NCBI GenBank assembly: GCA_026874595.1
Contig: CM049310.1
Location: 68,831,556 to 68,895,555 of the forward strand
Direction of reading: 5' to 3'
Origin: Sipunculus nudus
Taxonomy: Eukaryota; Annelida; Sipuncula; Golfingiida; Sipunculidae
Length of the DNA stretch: 64,000 nt
Positions 23,700-37,900 of the stretch are shown here, piece by piece. Both the position numbers and the translations under genes were made by a program. The notes beneath the pieces are model-generated. The model was given only the letters and a program-made list of their open reading frames with translations, did not search any database and was not told the DNA's origin. Position 1 is the first letter of the stretch. Each line of letters opens with the position of its first letter.

Positions 23700-24015
23700 C
23701 CAATGAATTTGACTCAAAATTTTGATATTTTTGTAGAGAGACTCAAAATTACCTGTCCATCTGTAAATTTTTCATATGAATCACAGTATCTCAAACTTTT
23801 ACTGTTTTTTCTTTATTACAATTTTGTCAGTATTAGTTTTGCAATCATATATTTAGAACTTTACTATAACCAAGTAAAAGGGCCTCTTTCCTTTTAGCTT
23901 CTCGTATGCTAACAAATATGAAAATCATCACAATTGAATATTTTGAATATTGAATATTTTGCATTTGCAAACATTTCAAACTTCAGCTGAGCGACGTGAC
24001 CCATGGGTCCCTTGT
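23700..24015 (-). repeat. Truncated repeat-A copy (first ~300 bp only)
   Basis: On the minus strand it starts AACAAGGGACCCATGGGTCA (near 24,015). It then follows 10,152-10,430 closely (AAAATATTC, AGAAGCTAA.AGGAAAG.GGCCC, GTAAAGTTCTAAATA, CAGATGGACAGG) and stops near 23,700. Confidence 0.75.
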
Positions 24016-24690
24016 TCGGTATGGAAATTTTTCCATCTTTACTTTATACATAGTACTCCATGGTTTTATATAATCTATGTCAAAGATTTTTTCCAATTTT
24101 GTGTGTGAAATTGGAAAATGAAATTTTTTATTTATCAATAAGTCATAATAATAATGTTGTTTTTGTTTATCAATGTTTACGGTTTTATTACCTGTAAATA
24201 TTGAAATTTTGTTTTTAGTGCTTTATTTAGTCTTTTCGACCTCTGTATTAATATATTTAAATATTTTTTTCCACTTGTTTTTAAGAATAGAATATTCAAT
24301 AATCCAGTTTCTAGTATCTTTAAGTCTCCTCAAAACTACTTTCTCTGAAATGAACTTTGAATTTATTATTAAGTCATGAAGGCGTGTTATATTTGCGCTA
24401 ACCCATGATTTAAAAAGAAGGGGTATTCCTTAATATAAAATGTTTTATTTCCCCAATTGAACTGGCTTAATATTTTTCTGATGTCATACTACTAAATGGA
24501 AGTAATGTCTTACATTTATTACAACTAAAAATCATCTGTCTATAAAACAGTGGTAAATAGGCTAAATCCTGTAAATCTTTCTCGTTTGTAACATTTATCT
24601 GTAACACTTTTGTTATGTCGAGACCAATCTGGCCAAGAAAAGAAACGTATAAATAAAAAGTTGTTTGAATATAAGTCTTAAACCTAAATT
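24016..24690 (-). pseudogene. L1-C: fragment of a third L1-type LINE (region after the reverse transcriptase)
   Basis: Minus-strand frames give LAYLPLFYRQMIFSCNKCKT, then ILSQFNWGNKTFYIKEYP and LRRLKDTRNWIIEYSILKNK. This is the order found in the C-terminal third of L1/Tx1 proteins. It is cut at 24,016 by the truncated repeat-A copy. Frames are broken. Confidence 0.7.
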
Positions 24691-25761
24691 GAAGCATGTT
24701 AGTTTGATGATACTCAGACCTTGCATGGGGACAATGGGGTATCCTCTGTCGTTGCTTCATAGGCAACAGTTTTATAGCAACCATCTTGAAGCTTAAACCG
24801 AATATACCTCTTCCTGGAAGCCTGTTTCGGATCAAAATCGGCCAAAGGTCAAGGTCATCCAAAAATCTCAAAATCTTATTTTTCTTTCAACTTGTAAGAA
24901 ACGGTCGAATCAACATAAACGGTAGCCCGATTTATTCATCCCTCCGTTTGTCATAACATGGTCTAGTGACCTATACTTGACTTGTGTCAATCTAGCAATT
25001 TCTGTGGTCATCTACAGTCCAAAATGTTGATCAATCAATCAGTTCTAATATATTCATTATCACCTGAACACTGCTGCTTTTGGTAAAAAAAAAAATCAGT
25101 CGAAGGTCAAGGTCATTAAATCCTAAAATCTTAATTTCCGCATATCTCAAAATGATCATACCCACAAACTGTTCCTCATCTTCTTTCCATGACCATATTT
25201 CTGAGGCCTTTTGATGCATTTTTGGATGGAAATTACAAGAAATTAGAAAATGTTAGCCTTATTTTATAACTTTATCATATTTAAAACTAGAGAGAGTTGG
25301 TTCTTTGCAAGAAAAGAGTGGTTTTGTAAGCATGTCTAGATTCTTTCATACGATTTACCTCAGGACTATATAAATATTTGTTGTTTTTTTTATCCAGTGG
25401 GTTAAAATATATCACTAGGGTAGTCTATGGGCTATATAATATAACCCTGTCACTGTCAGCATCATTTACTGAACCTATAAAATAGTTTTTATCGCGTTAA
25501 ATGTTTTGAGATCCTGTAATAATATAAGAACATGTGATACTTGTGTGTAAAGCGGCATTACCGAGTCTGGGCCGAGTGATCTATTTATATACAGAGGTTG
25601 CAGACATTAATCTGTTTTCAAATACTTGGTAGTACCTTCTTACGCCTTTTATATATGTTATATAAGCATACGAAAAGTTATGAAGCCTTCTGATGTAGGC
25701 TTATTATATATATACTATAACTACGGATTTAATCAATAAAATGTTCAAACCAATATGACAA
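24691..25761 (-). other. 3' flank of the TRAF gene
   Basis: No coding exon is seen. On the minus strand a possible AATAAA lies at 24,931-24,936, about 830 bases after the TRAF stop; whether it ends the transcript is unknown. Two AAGGTCAAGGTCAT phrases (near 24,845 and 25,105) are pieces of the same dispersed modules as in the 288-bp array. Confidence 0.4.
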
Positions 25762-25983
25762 TTATATATCTGTTAAGTCCACTATGATCTTGATGAAGAT
25801 TGTGTCGTCCTTGACGTATGCGTGGTTCTTGCTGTCCAGCATGCTGAGAGGCATAAACAAGGGACAGCCGCTGGCGATGTTCATGTCCGTGGTCGGCTGC
25901 TTGAACGAGGAGCTGGCCGGGTCCGGGCGGAACGCATCCACGATGTTCTCGTGCTGGTTCTGATCCATGATCATCATGGTCAC
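25762..25983 (-). CDS. TRAF: TRAF exon 8: second half of MATH domain and stop
   Basis: Acceptor TTGACAG|GTGACC. Encodes residues 413-485 including [25 protein letters not shown] and [12 protein letters not shown], then TAA. It is clearly GC- and CpG-richer than the surrounding introns, which makes the boundary easy to see. Confidence 0.95.
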   Translation of the reverse strand: MTMMIMDQNQHENIVDAFRPDPASSSFKQPTTDMNIASGCPLFMPLSMLDSKNHAYVKDDTIFIKIIVDLTDI

Positions 25984-28900
25984 CTGTCAACACAACGGCG
26001 AGGTATAAAGCCTACTAATGGTGGTGCTGATTAGCGACTGGAATGGCGAGAATTAATGTCTATAGGTGGCACCGATCAGCTACTTAAATGATGAGGTATT
26101 AAGCCTACAGATGGTTGTATCGATTAGCTAAAGTAATGGTGAGAATTCACGCCTGCAAACGGGACTGATCAGCTACTGGAATGGTGAGGCATAAAGCGGA
26201 TAGACGGCACTGATTGTATAAATACCGGAATGGTGAGGTACAAAGCGTACAGACGGCACTGATTGTAGAACTTCTGGAATGGTGAGGTATTAAGCCTTCA
26301 GCTGGCACTGATCAGCTACTGAAACTGGGGATCCAGATTTAGGGTAATAGGAGGACTAACGAAAAAAAGGTTGCGATGACTGAAAAGGAAGGTTGGGGAT
26401 GGGGGCTGGACCCCTGGATCCTCTTCTGTGAAATTGTAAAGTTTTAAGCCTACAGATGTCATTGATTCATAAAGGCAAAATATCAAGTGTTTTGTAAAGC
26501 ACAGCAATCTCAGAGTAGCTTGTTGTAATAACAATTAGCAACAACTGAGAACTTTATCACTAGGTGTGACAAAGGACATTTGAGTCAAAGATTCTGTTAC
26601 CATGGAAATGACTGAAGAAATACTCAGAGATTTTCATTCATTGAAGAAGGGTTAACAAACCCACAGTATCAATACAAATACAAGCATTTTACATTCCACC
26701 AGATATCCACCTTTATTTATAAACCTGAATGCACGACCAACAACCCTACCTTTTGTTTGAATGGCCATTTCAGCAGGGGGTCATAGTGTCCTCTCATCAC
26801 CACAAAGAACAATGAAATATGGCTTCCTTTCCCCATGCCATCTCCATTCAGGTACACTCGCCCACACATCTTGTACCCTGGGGACAGAAAATAGCACCCA
26901 TAATCACCTTCTTTTTCACATTAATTATATCAGCAGTAACATGTGATCCTTTTCTAAAACAAATAACTTTATCAGTTATATTTTACTTTAACCAAGAAAT
27001 TTTGCCATCTGCATAATTTTTCTGAAAGCAGCTTTAACTTTATTACATTTTTTTTTAAACTACAAGACACTAATCATACTGTGACAAGAGAAAGATCAAA
27101 CAATATTAAATAAAATAACTGTACTTACAATTCATATTCGATGTTAAAAGCTCTGTGATTAGCAAAAATGATTTGTCAAATTCATTCCCTATTCTATGGA
27201 TTACTTTTTTGTGCTGACCAGCAATGATCCACTGATTAAGTTTTATATTTTTTAGGAACAGCAATGGTTCTGTCATTAAGTTTCATATTTAAACCAGCAA
27301 TGATCTTGTAATCATGTGCACATTTTGAATAAGGTTTTGTGATAATTTTTCATATTTTGTTTAAGTAAAGATCCTGTCATGTGCCTTATTTTGGAACAAT
27401 TGCTGTAATATAGTTTCAAATATTAGACCATACAAATATGGTTTAGTGATCATGTTTCATGTTCTGGACCAGCAGTAGTCCTGGGATGCTCCATATTTTG
27501 GACAAACAATGCTTCTGTGATAAAGTTTCATATTTTAGACCACCAACAGTTTTGTGATCACGTTTCATATTTATATTTCATATTTTGGAATTGCATTGGT
27601 CCTGTGATCATGTTTCATATTTTGTACCAGCAATAGTTTTGGGATTAATTTTCACATTTCAGACCAGCAGCAGTTTTTTAATCATGTTTCCTATTTTCAA
27701 CCATCAATGGTTTAGTATTTTTTCATCATTTTCAACCAGCAATGGTTTTGTGATCGTGTTTCATATTTCAACCAGCAATGGTTTTGTGATCATGTTTCAT
27801 ATTTTCATCCAGCAATGGTTTTGTGATCATGTTTCATATTTTCAACCAGCAATGTTTCTGTAATCATGTTTCATTTTTTCAACCAGCAATGGTTTTGTAA
27901 TCATGTTTCATATTTTCAACCAGCAATGGTTTTGTGATCATGTTTCATATTTTCAATCAGTATTGGTCTGGTGGTCAAGCTTCATAGTTTAGACCAGCAA
28001 TGGTTTTGTGTTCATGTTTCGTATTTTCAACCAGCTATGGTTTTGTGATCATGATTTATATTTTCAAGCAGCAATGTTTTTGTAATCATGTTTCATATTT
28101 TCAACCAGCAATGGTTTTGTGATCATGTTTCATATTTTCAACCAGCAATGGTTTTGTAATCATGTTTCATATTTTCAACCAGCAATGGTTTTGTGATCAT
28201 GTTTCATATTTTCAATCAGTATTGGTCTGGTGGTCAAGCTTCATAGTTTAGACCAGCAATGGTTTTGTGTTCATGTTTCGTATTTTCAACCAGCTATGGT
28301 TTTGTGATGATTTGTATTTTCAAGCAGCAATGTTTTTGTAATCATGTTTCATATTTTCAACCAGCAATGGTTTTGTGATCATGTTTCATATTTTCAACCA
28401 GCAATGGTTTTGTGATCATGTTTCATGTTTTGTACCAGTAATGGTTTTCTGATCATGTTTCATATTTTCAACCAGCAATTTTTTTGTAATCATGTTTCAT
28501 ATTTTCAACCAGAAATGGTTTTGTGATCATGTTTCATTTTTGAAACCAGAAATGGTTTTGTGATCATGTTTCATATTTCAACCAGCAATGGCTTTGTGAT
28601 CATGTTTCAGATTTCAACCATTTGATCATGTTTCATATTTTCAACCAGCAATGGTTTCATAATCATGTTTCATATTTTCAACCAGCAATGGTTTTGTAAT
28701 CATGTTTCCTATTTTCAACCAGCAATGTTTTTGTAATCATGTTTCATATTTTCAACCAGAAATGGTGTTGTGATCATGTTTCATATTTCAACCAGCAATG
28801 GTTTTATGATCATTTTTCATATTTTCAACCAGCAATGGTTTTGTAATCATGTTTCATATTTTCAACCAGCAATGGTTTTGTGATCATGTTTCATATTTTC

Positions 28901-31900
28901 AATCAGTATTGGTCTGGTGGTCAAGCTTCATAGTTTAGACCAGCAATGGTTTTGTGTTCATGTTTCGTATTTTCAACCAGCTATGGTTTTGTGATCATTA
29001 TTTATATTTTTAAGCAGCAATGTTTTGTAATCATGTTTCATATTTTCAACCAGCAATGGTTTTGTGATCATGTTTCATATTTTCAACCAGCAATGGTTTT
29101 GTGATCATGTTTCATGTTTTGTACCATTAATGGTTTTCTGATCATGTTTCATATTTTCAACCAGCAATGTTTTTGTAATCATGTTTCATATTTTCAACCA
29201 GAAATGGTTTTGTGATCATGTTTCATTTTTGAAACCAGCAATGGTTTTGTGATCATGTTTCATATTTCAACCAGCAATGGCTTTGTGATCATGTTTCAGA
29301 TTTCAACCATTTGATCATGTTTCATATTTTCAACCAGCAATGGTTTCGTAATCATGTTTCATATTTTCATCCAGCAATGGTTTTGTAATCATGTTTCATA
29401 TTTTCAACCAGCAATGTTTTTGTAATCATGTTTCATATTTTCAACCAGAAATGGTGTTGTGATCATGTTTCATATTTTCGACCAGCAATGATTTTCTGAT
29501 CATGTTTCATATTTTGTACCAGCAATGGTTTTGTGATCATGTTTCATAATTTGAACCAGCATTGGTCTGGCGGTCAAGTTTCATAGTTTTGACCAGCAAT
29601 GGTTTTGTGTTCGTGTTTCGTTTTTGAAACCAGCAATGGTTTTGGGATCATGTTTCATATTTTCAAGCAGCAATGTTTTTGTGATCATGTTTCATATTTT
29701 CAACCAGCAATGGTTTTGTGATCATGTTTCATATTTTTAACCAGCAATGGTTTTGTGATCATGTTTCATAATTTGAACCAGCATTGGTCTTGTGGTCAAG
29801 TTTCATAGTTTAGACCAGCAATGGTTTTGTGTTCATGTTTGCTATTTTCAAGCAGCAATGGTCCTTGGATTGATTTGAAATGCTTACCACTGAGTTGGCA
29901 GGATATCATAGACTAAGATACATTTTCCAGCAAGCATTTTTATCTCATGTTAGTGATATTCATAAGAATGTCTGGGCCAGCACAGCAGTAAACTCTTATA
30001 GCACAGCTTTTCAATCATTTGCCTTAACATTGCAATAATGGCAAAAATCTTCAATTAAACCACCAAGACTATAATATAGTCCCATGTACGTGTCTGTTTA
30101 TAAGACGGATATCCCAAAAGATTTATTCTAATGAGAGTTCCAATAAAACTTTAAGAAGAGTTAGATAATCAGTTTAAGGCAAAAAAGTATTCAAAATAGC
30201 ATCATGCCATCACCCCATCCAAGTTTATCCAAGCCATCATGACCTTTATCTGCCAAAGCAAGTTACTGATGTCACTCACAATTCACCAATTGTTTAGAAT
30301 ATGCAAGGTTGTTATTTTTTACACCTTCACAGACGTCATAAAATCAGGTCGGTGTTCAAACTTGAGCAAAACAGACACTCCTAAGAGACCAGAATGTTAA
30401 TGGTTTAAACATCACTGAGCATCCAAATCAACCCTCCACCAGTGGACAAGACTAGCTAGCCACTTGTGTTAATACAGCCATGCTGAATGGACAGAAATAT
30501 GTGCATACTGTCACCACCAAATTTGGAGTACAGCATATATTCTAGTTTATTTTCAGCAGTTGATAACTGAGGATACTATATTGAATTATTCATTTGCTTC
30601 ATCACGATAGTACTAGTACATCATAACAACTTCACTAGCTGTTGTTATACATGCTCATCTTTTGTATTTAGTTTGTCTAGGTACAGGAGCAATTCATGAA
30701 TCTTTTCCTATGACTGTAGAGAACCTAAAGAGAAACTTTCCTGACATATTTTTAGAGCAACGTTACTTTGCTGTGGATTGTTACAGATATCATAAACCCT
30801 TCATCCAGCATACCTCTGTGGCTGGTATAGAAAGGCTGGGAGTAGATGCTTGACACTTTGCCCTCTACTGCTTCTTGTCGTCGCCTTTGGAAATCTGTGA
30901 TTTTCCAAAGCAGGACCCCATCGAAACTTGCCAGTTCCATCATCTGTGCACGCATCTCCAGTTCATGTATAGCAACATCCTTCAGAGTAATCGTCCTTTC
31001 AAGCTGAGCCACTTTCTTTTCCAGGGCGTCTCTCTGTTCTTTCTCACGCTGGAACTGAGCTTCAAGCTGCTGATACCGATTCAGGATTTGTTCCATCTGG
31101 TTGTTCAAAACAGCAGTCACACCCTCAAAGGTAATCAGCTTTTTATCCAAAACTAAACCTTTCTTGTGGGCTTCATTCAGCCTCACTTCTACATCACCAG
31201 TAACTCCGCCTGTTGCTCCAGTGGAAGCCATACGACTTTCGACCTCTGTGACTTTAGTCCCTAACTGTTCCAAATTGGTTCTCATTTGTGGAATGATGAC
31301 AGAGAGCTCTTTTCTCATGTCCTCCAACGCCTTCTGATTGCCTGAAGAAATCTGTGATTCTACACTGGAGAGACGTGCTCCCAACATGTTCACATGCTGC
31401 AAGGCATTGTCCCTCATGTGAACCTCTGTGTCCCCTTCCTGGTTAAAACAAAAACACTAAATTAAAATCATCTTAATGACTTTTTTGGCAAAATGTTCTT
31501 ACAGTCAATTATATAGAAACGGTACCTACAGCATTCAAACTAGCAGAAAAGCTGAACTCGGATATGCAGACTATTCAAAAGAGTTATAAAAATAATACCA
31601 GTCAAGAGATACACATTAACAGAACTTCAGAGAGACATGCCATGTCTCACAAGTGTATAAATTACTGGTGACACTTTTTATGTGTACATGCATTTTTAAG
31701 TTTCTGGACTTCCTATCATGCTTGTTCACTCTTTTATCACTTAACACCCTGCTTTATCACTGATTCAACTTCCCTGCCTTTGACTGCCAAGGGAACCACG
31801 CCAAAAATTTACGTCAGTGGGACTTTCAAACAATGGGCTAATGAGTGATCCCTTATAAACGTATTCTCTTGAATAAAATACTCTTTGTAAGCTGTCATGA

Positions 31901-34900
31901 ATGCTTGGTAGCACAAAGATTTTCCTAATCCAGTTGGTATACAAATTACACAACCCTTTCTATTGGTAATACAAATGTTAGGAACACTGCTGTACTACAA
32001 TAAAAAAACATTGAAGATTGTTCTAGAATTAGTAACATTTGTTTTTAGAATCAGATACAGCTTAATACAATGATGGAATCCTCACAAGAGATGTTGCCAT
32101 CCTGTCAGTGCTCAAACTGAATATAAAAGAAAAAAAAACAGGTTCATTTAAACATGGCAGTGCAGATACTGAGGTAGCCTGCTATAGGTCTGAAGAACTG
32201 CATTTTGAACATGGATTTAATTTAGGAAAACCTGACAGACCTTTTCAATTATAACTAGTTAAACAACATAAAAAGCATTCCTCCTCACCACTTCACATCC
32301 AAAGATGCAGCCTTCCTTTCCACATTTTGCCAAATGCTGTTCCATCTGTAAAACCATTTAGATTTTTATTAATCATTACAGCATTATATAAGTTAAAATG
32401 TGTGGTCTATACATTCTATGGCTAGTTATTTCACCATGCAGGACTATTTACTAATGAGATCAAAAGCATGTGCACTCAGCAAGTTTTCGATAAGCTGCAC
32501 TGTAATAGGAAACAACAAACGCCTATGTTGAGTAATAACAGTAGAACCAAACTGGTATCCATATCTGTTTAATTAATAAGTCTGTTTATTTTTACAAATT
32601 AAGGCAGCATGCTCAGTTAAAAACCCTTAAATAAATATTCATTCAAAAGTCTTTTTATCTCCATATTAGTTCCCATACAGTGTATATCATTTCAAGCCCA
32701 GTACATTGTCAGCTACTTGTTAAGATTTTCTGGTTGAAAATTGATTTTTTATATATATTCACCAGTTTTCTAAAATAATAAGACATTAAAATTACAAGTC
32801 ATCAAAACAAAGAACATATATATTTATTTATCTAATATGTTGGGAATGCAACTATTTGATGAATTTTTAATTAAAAGGTTCCAGAGGAATGCTACCTGAA
32901 GACAAGAAAACCTTAGGATAAAAAAAAAGACTCATCAGAATCCCCTATGATATATGAACATAAATAAGATGAACACTTATCAACCATTCTTACAAAATAA
33001 TGATATTTTAATTTGAATGTACGACACTGGTCACTTTTCTGGACATGCTTTCACCCAGTTAGCCTGAGTGTGAACAAAAATAAATCATTTACTGTATGAC
33101 CATGTTTTATATTTAATCACATTTACAGTCGGCTTACAAGTTTTGGATAAGGATGGTTCCACTGTATCTAGCTCAGTTTGTCACAACATCATTTTACAAC
33201 ATGCAGAAGTAGAAGAACAGTGCCTGCCTGTCAGAGGAAACTACGCCCCACACAAAAAGGGTTATTACACCATCATACTTGAAATTCTGCCAGAGACTTT
33301 GGCCTTTTTGTATACTTTATTCTTACCTGGAAAAGCACACTTTATGGTATTTTTTTTTCCAAGATTGACGAATAATGATAATAAGACTGATATGTATTTG
33401 GAGAAAATTAAGATAAAAAATACTGACTCTTTACAGAAAGGATTAATTTATCATTTGAATTGATACAAGTCAGAATTAATGGATGGAGACTGATAACAAA
33501 TTCAAAATGTACCATCTTTCTCGGAATGTCATGACGACCACACCGGCTACATTTCATGAGGGCAAAGGGGCAAGTTTCCAAATGACTGGACTGAAAGATA
33601 TAAAGTAGAAATAAGCAAACTGTGCATGATAAACATGAGCTTTGGTCCTACTATGTGTGCATAACCTAAGTCCTACAACCCATCATTTGTTAATGGGATT
33701 AATGATTGGTTGATAAATTAATGCATCACATTTTTTTTATTTCAATGTTTGATTCAACAAGAATATATTCAAAGCTACCAAAAATCATTTATACAATTCA
33801 CAAAACAAACAAGAAATGACAGCTGCAAATCTCATTTGAACATTTTTTTTTATACTTGATCGTGTACATATAGTTTTTTTTAGCATGGAAACCACCTTTT
33901 CTTCTGGAAAATAATTATTCAATGGTGTACATAGCTTTCAGTGAGAAGATTCTGTGTTCTTCAGTCATAAAAAATTGTTTAATACAAAAACCTGCCTAGT
34001 TCTTAACTGTATTCTTTTTTAAACATAATAACCTTAATATTTTAATATTTGGATGGAATATAAATGATTTCTGAACAGAGGATCAATTCCAATCATAACA
34101 TCCTTTATACATCCAAGTGTAAGTGAATAGCTAGTCACATATTATGATGTAACAGTCACACATATGACTTTTAGTTCCATTTTCCTAGAATAGTTTCCAT
34201 TATTTTCCCAAAAAAATTAATTCAATGCAAGTCCTAATTTCTGTAACCTGATGCATCTTAAGCAACTGTGAAATACAAGCAAACTTCTATAAACCACTTA
34301 TGACAAACTTGGCTTAATTACATCTGTGGCCAAATTTACTAAAGCTTGTCTTATAAATGAAAGCAAAAGAAACTAAGTATGGTACCTAAATATATTACAT
34401 TAATAAATATAAACATTTACATGTGTTAATTTATTAATATTATGCATTTAATAACAAAATGTCTAAAACCTGTGAAGGCCTTGGACACAGCAGGTAGTTT
34501 CCTACTCTCCTGTCAGAGACAGAACATCCTTATTGGTCTACTTAGTTATCATTATGATCAGAGACAGAACATCCTTATTGGTCTACTTAGCTATCATTAT
34601 GACCAGAGACAGAACATCTGTAATGGTCTACTTAGTTATCATTATGACTAGAGTCAGAACTCCTTTATTGGTCTACTTAGTTATCATTATGACCAGAGAC
34701 AGAACATCTTTAATGGTCTACTTAGTTATCATTATGACCAGAGACAGAAATTCCTTATTGGTCTACTTAGTTATCATTATGACCAGAGACATAACATCTT
34801 TTATGGTCTACTAAGTTATCATTATGACCAGAGACAGAACTTCCTTATTGGTCTACTTAGTTATCATTATGACCAGAGACAGAACATCTTTAATGGTCTA

Positions 34901-37900
34901 CTTAGTTATCATTATGACCAGAGACAGAACTTCCTTATTGGTCTACTTAGTTATCATTATGACCAGAGACAGAACATCTTTAATGGTCTACTAAGTTATC
35001 ATTATGACCAGAGACAGAACTTCCTTATTGGTCTACTTAGTTATCATTATGACCAGAGACAGAACATCTTTAATGGTCTACTTAGTTATCATTATGACCA
35101 GAGACAGAACTTCTTTATTGGTCTACTTAGTTATCATTATGACCAGAGACAGAACATCTTTAATGGTCTACTTAGTTATCATTATGACCAGAGACAGAAT
35201 ATCTTTAATGGTCTACTTAGTTATCATTATGACCAGAGACAGAACATCTTTAATGGTCTACTTAGTTACCATTATGACCAGACACAGAACATCTTTAAAG
35301 GTCTACTTAGTAATCTTTATTACCAGAAACAGAATATCTTTAAAGGTCTACTTAGTTATCATTATGACCAGAGACAGAACATTTTTAATTGTCTACGTAG
35401 TTATCATTATGACCAGAGACAGAACATCTTTAATGGTCTACTTAGTTATCATTATGACCAGAGACAGAAATTCCTTATTGGTCTACTTAGTTATCATTAT
35501 GACCAGAGACATAACATCTTTAATGGTCTACTAAGTTATCATTATGACCAGAGACAGAACTTCCTTATTGGTCTACTTAGTTATCATTATGACCAGAGAC
35601 AGAGCATCTTTAATGGTCTACTTAGTTATCATTATGACTAGAGACAGAACTTCCTTATAGGTCTACTTAGTTATCATTATGACCAGAGACAGAACATCTT
35701 TAATGGTCTTCTTAGTTATCATTATGACCAGAGACAGAACATCTGTAATGGTCTACTTAGTTATCATTATGACTAGAGACAGAACTTCCTTACTGGTCTA
35801 CTTAGTTATCATTATGACCAGAGACAGAACATCTTTAATGGTCTACTTAGTTATCATTATGACCAGAGACAGAACATCTTTAATGGTCTACTTAGTTACC
35901 ATTATGACCAGACACAGAACATCTTTAAAGGTCTACTTAGTAATCTTTATTACCAGAAACAGAATATCTTTAAAGGTCTACTTAGTTACCATTATGACCA
36001 GACACAGAACATCTTTAAAGGTCTACTTAGTAATCTTTATTACCAGAAACAGAATATCTTTAAAGGTCTACTTAGTTATCATTATGACCAGAGACAGAAC
36101 ATTTTTAATTGTCTATGTAGTTATCATTATGACCAGAGACAGAACATTTTTCATGGTCTACTTAGTTATCATTATGACCAGAGACACAACATCCTTTATG
36201 GTGTAACATGTTATTATATGACAATCAGTTAAGATAAAAAAAAATGTTGACAGGTTACCTCATAGTCTTTGAAGGTGCCCTCATAGGTGCACCCTGGGTT
36301 GTTACATTTCACTTTCAGACGCCATAATTCGCGTCGAATTGCATTGTCAGGAAATGTCTAAAATAAAATCAAGACAGTCATGCAGTTTTTCATTTGATCA
36401 CATATAACCTATTTCAGCTAAAACTTTTTATAAATGTCAAACTTTAATAATCAATTTTCTATCAAATGCAGAAAAAAAAGAAACTGTTTTTACCATGTAG
36501 GGACTGAAATCAATAACTCCTGTTAGTTCTTTTCTATATAAACTTTTAAAGAAGGAAGAAACATTTACCCATAAAATTCTGAATTTAAGGGGGAGCAGGC
36601 TGGGAAAACCCCATAATCTTATATTTTTATATACGATAAGTTGTCTGATTAACATACTTTTATATTTTCACCATGAATGTGGATTCTGAGTGGTATTTTA
36701 TTCTCTATGTACTTCCAGGTTCTACGTTTCATACCTTTCAAGGCATATACATGTACACATAATGAATAAGGTGGCAGATTACCAGTAATTTAAATTAATT
36801 TTAAAACTTTCTCCTCCTGATAAAATGGTGTGTTTTTTAAACTTTACCAGCTCAGCTGCTTACATTAAGGTACATAAAATAAATGATTAATAATGAATCA
36901 TCAGTTGTTTTTCTTTTTTCAATCATTAAAACATGATATTTCAACCAATTCCTGATGCTAATATATATATACCGTAGATCCGCGTTTTGCCGCCGCGGCC
37001 ATAAAATAAGACTTGCACTTGAAAAATCCTGACAAATATTTCTCGACAAGGGATGCGGCTATAAAACGCACGTTAAGCTTAATTCAAACATGTTCAAGAG
37101 ACTCGACGGCCCGCCGAGGCGCAATGGGCGATAATAGGTTGAGGAAGGAGGAAGTGTATACCAGGAACGTATATTTAATGATACTGCATATTTTTATATA
37201 AATTTTATTTATTATTGATTTTATAAAATGTAAAATATTTTTGACAGGCTTATACATGTATTATAATTTTTTTATGAGTCAGTTATAAACCACGGCAATT
37301 TTCACACAATGATTGTTAAAAGATCAAGATCCACTCGCCCAATAATGCACTCTAACCATACTAACGGTTGTACCTATATTTGAGTATGGCTGCAATACCG
37401 GTAAAATATAATTTTTTACCATATCATTTCTTTTAAAATAAACTGTAAAACAAAAGATAACCAAAGACCATACGTTCTTCGGTAATTAAACCTGCGTTCA
37501 CGTTCAGATACTTCTTCCTTCATCACATTGTCAATAGATGGCGCTCAAAGGTCATAACCTCACAAGCTAGATCCAAAAACTTCTAATATGGCACGTTTTG
37601 CTAGCAGACAGCTTGGGTACCAGTGTGCATATATTATGATTAGCAGGACCCTGGAAATACGCGTACAGGCTGTGCGAACATCGACGCGGGATTCGTTTAT
37701 TCAAAGGTTTTGTCAAGGTTGCTAATTGACCGACGTTGTATAGTTGAATGAATTTAGATGAATAAAATTCATCACAAAGAGAACCGTTGGCTTTGATGTC
37801 CCATTGAAATTTAATTTGCCAGGGTAAAGGCGCAATGTACCACAAGGCCCGCTAGTTCCGTAATCATTTTATGTGGCATGTTTTGCCGGTTCAGACACCA

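Noticed and set aside
27214-29870. CRISPR-like look of regular short repeats
   Set aside because: Units are directly adjacent, without unique spacers, in a eukaryotic intron.
33143-33463. 106-residue plus-strand frame in TRAF intron 4
   Set aside because: No similarity recognised, unusual composition towards the end, antisense to the gene; chance frame is the simpler reading.
34442-36206. Long open frames with [15 protein letters not shown] repeats
   Set aside because: They arise because the 45-bp satellite unit is divisible by three. They lie antisense in a TRAF intron, and have no start context or homology.
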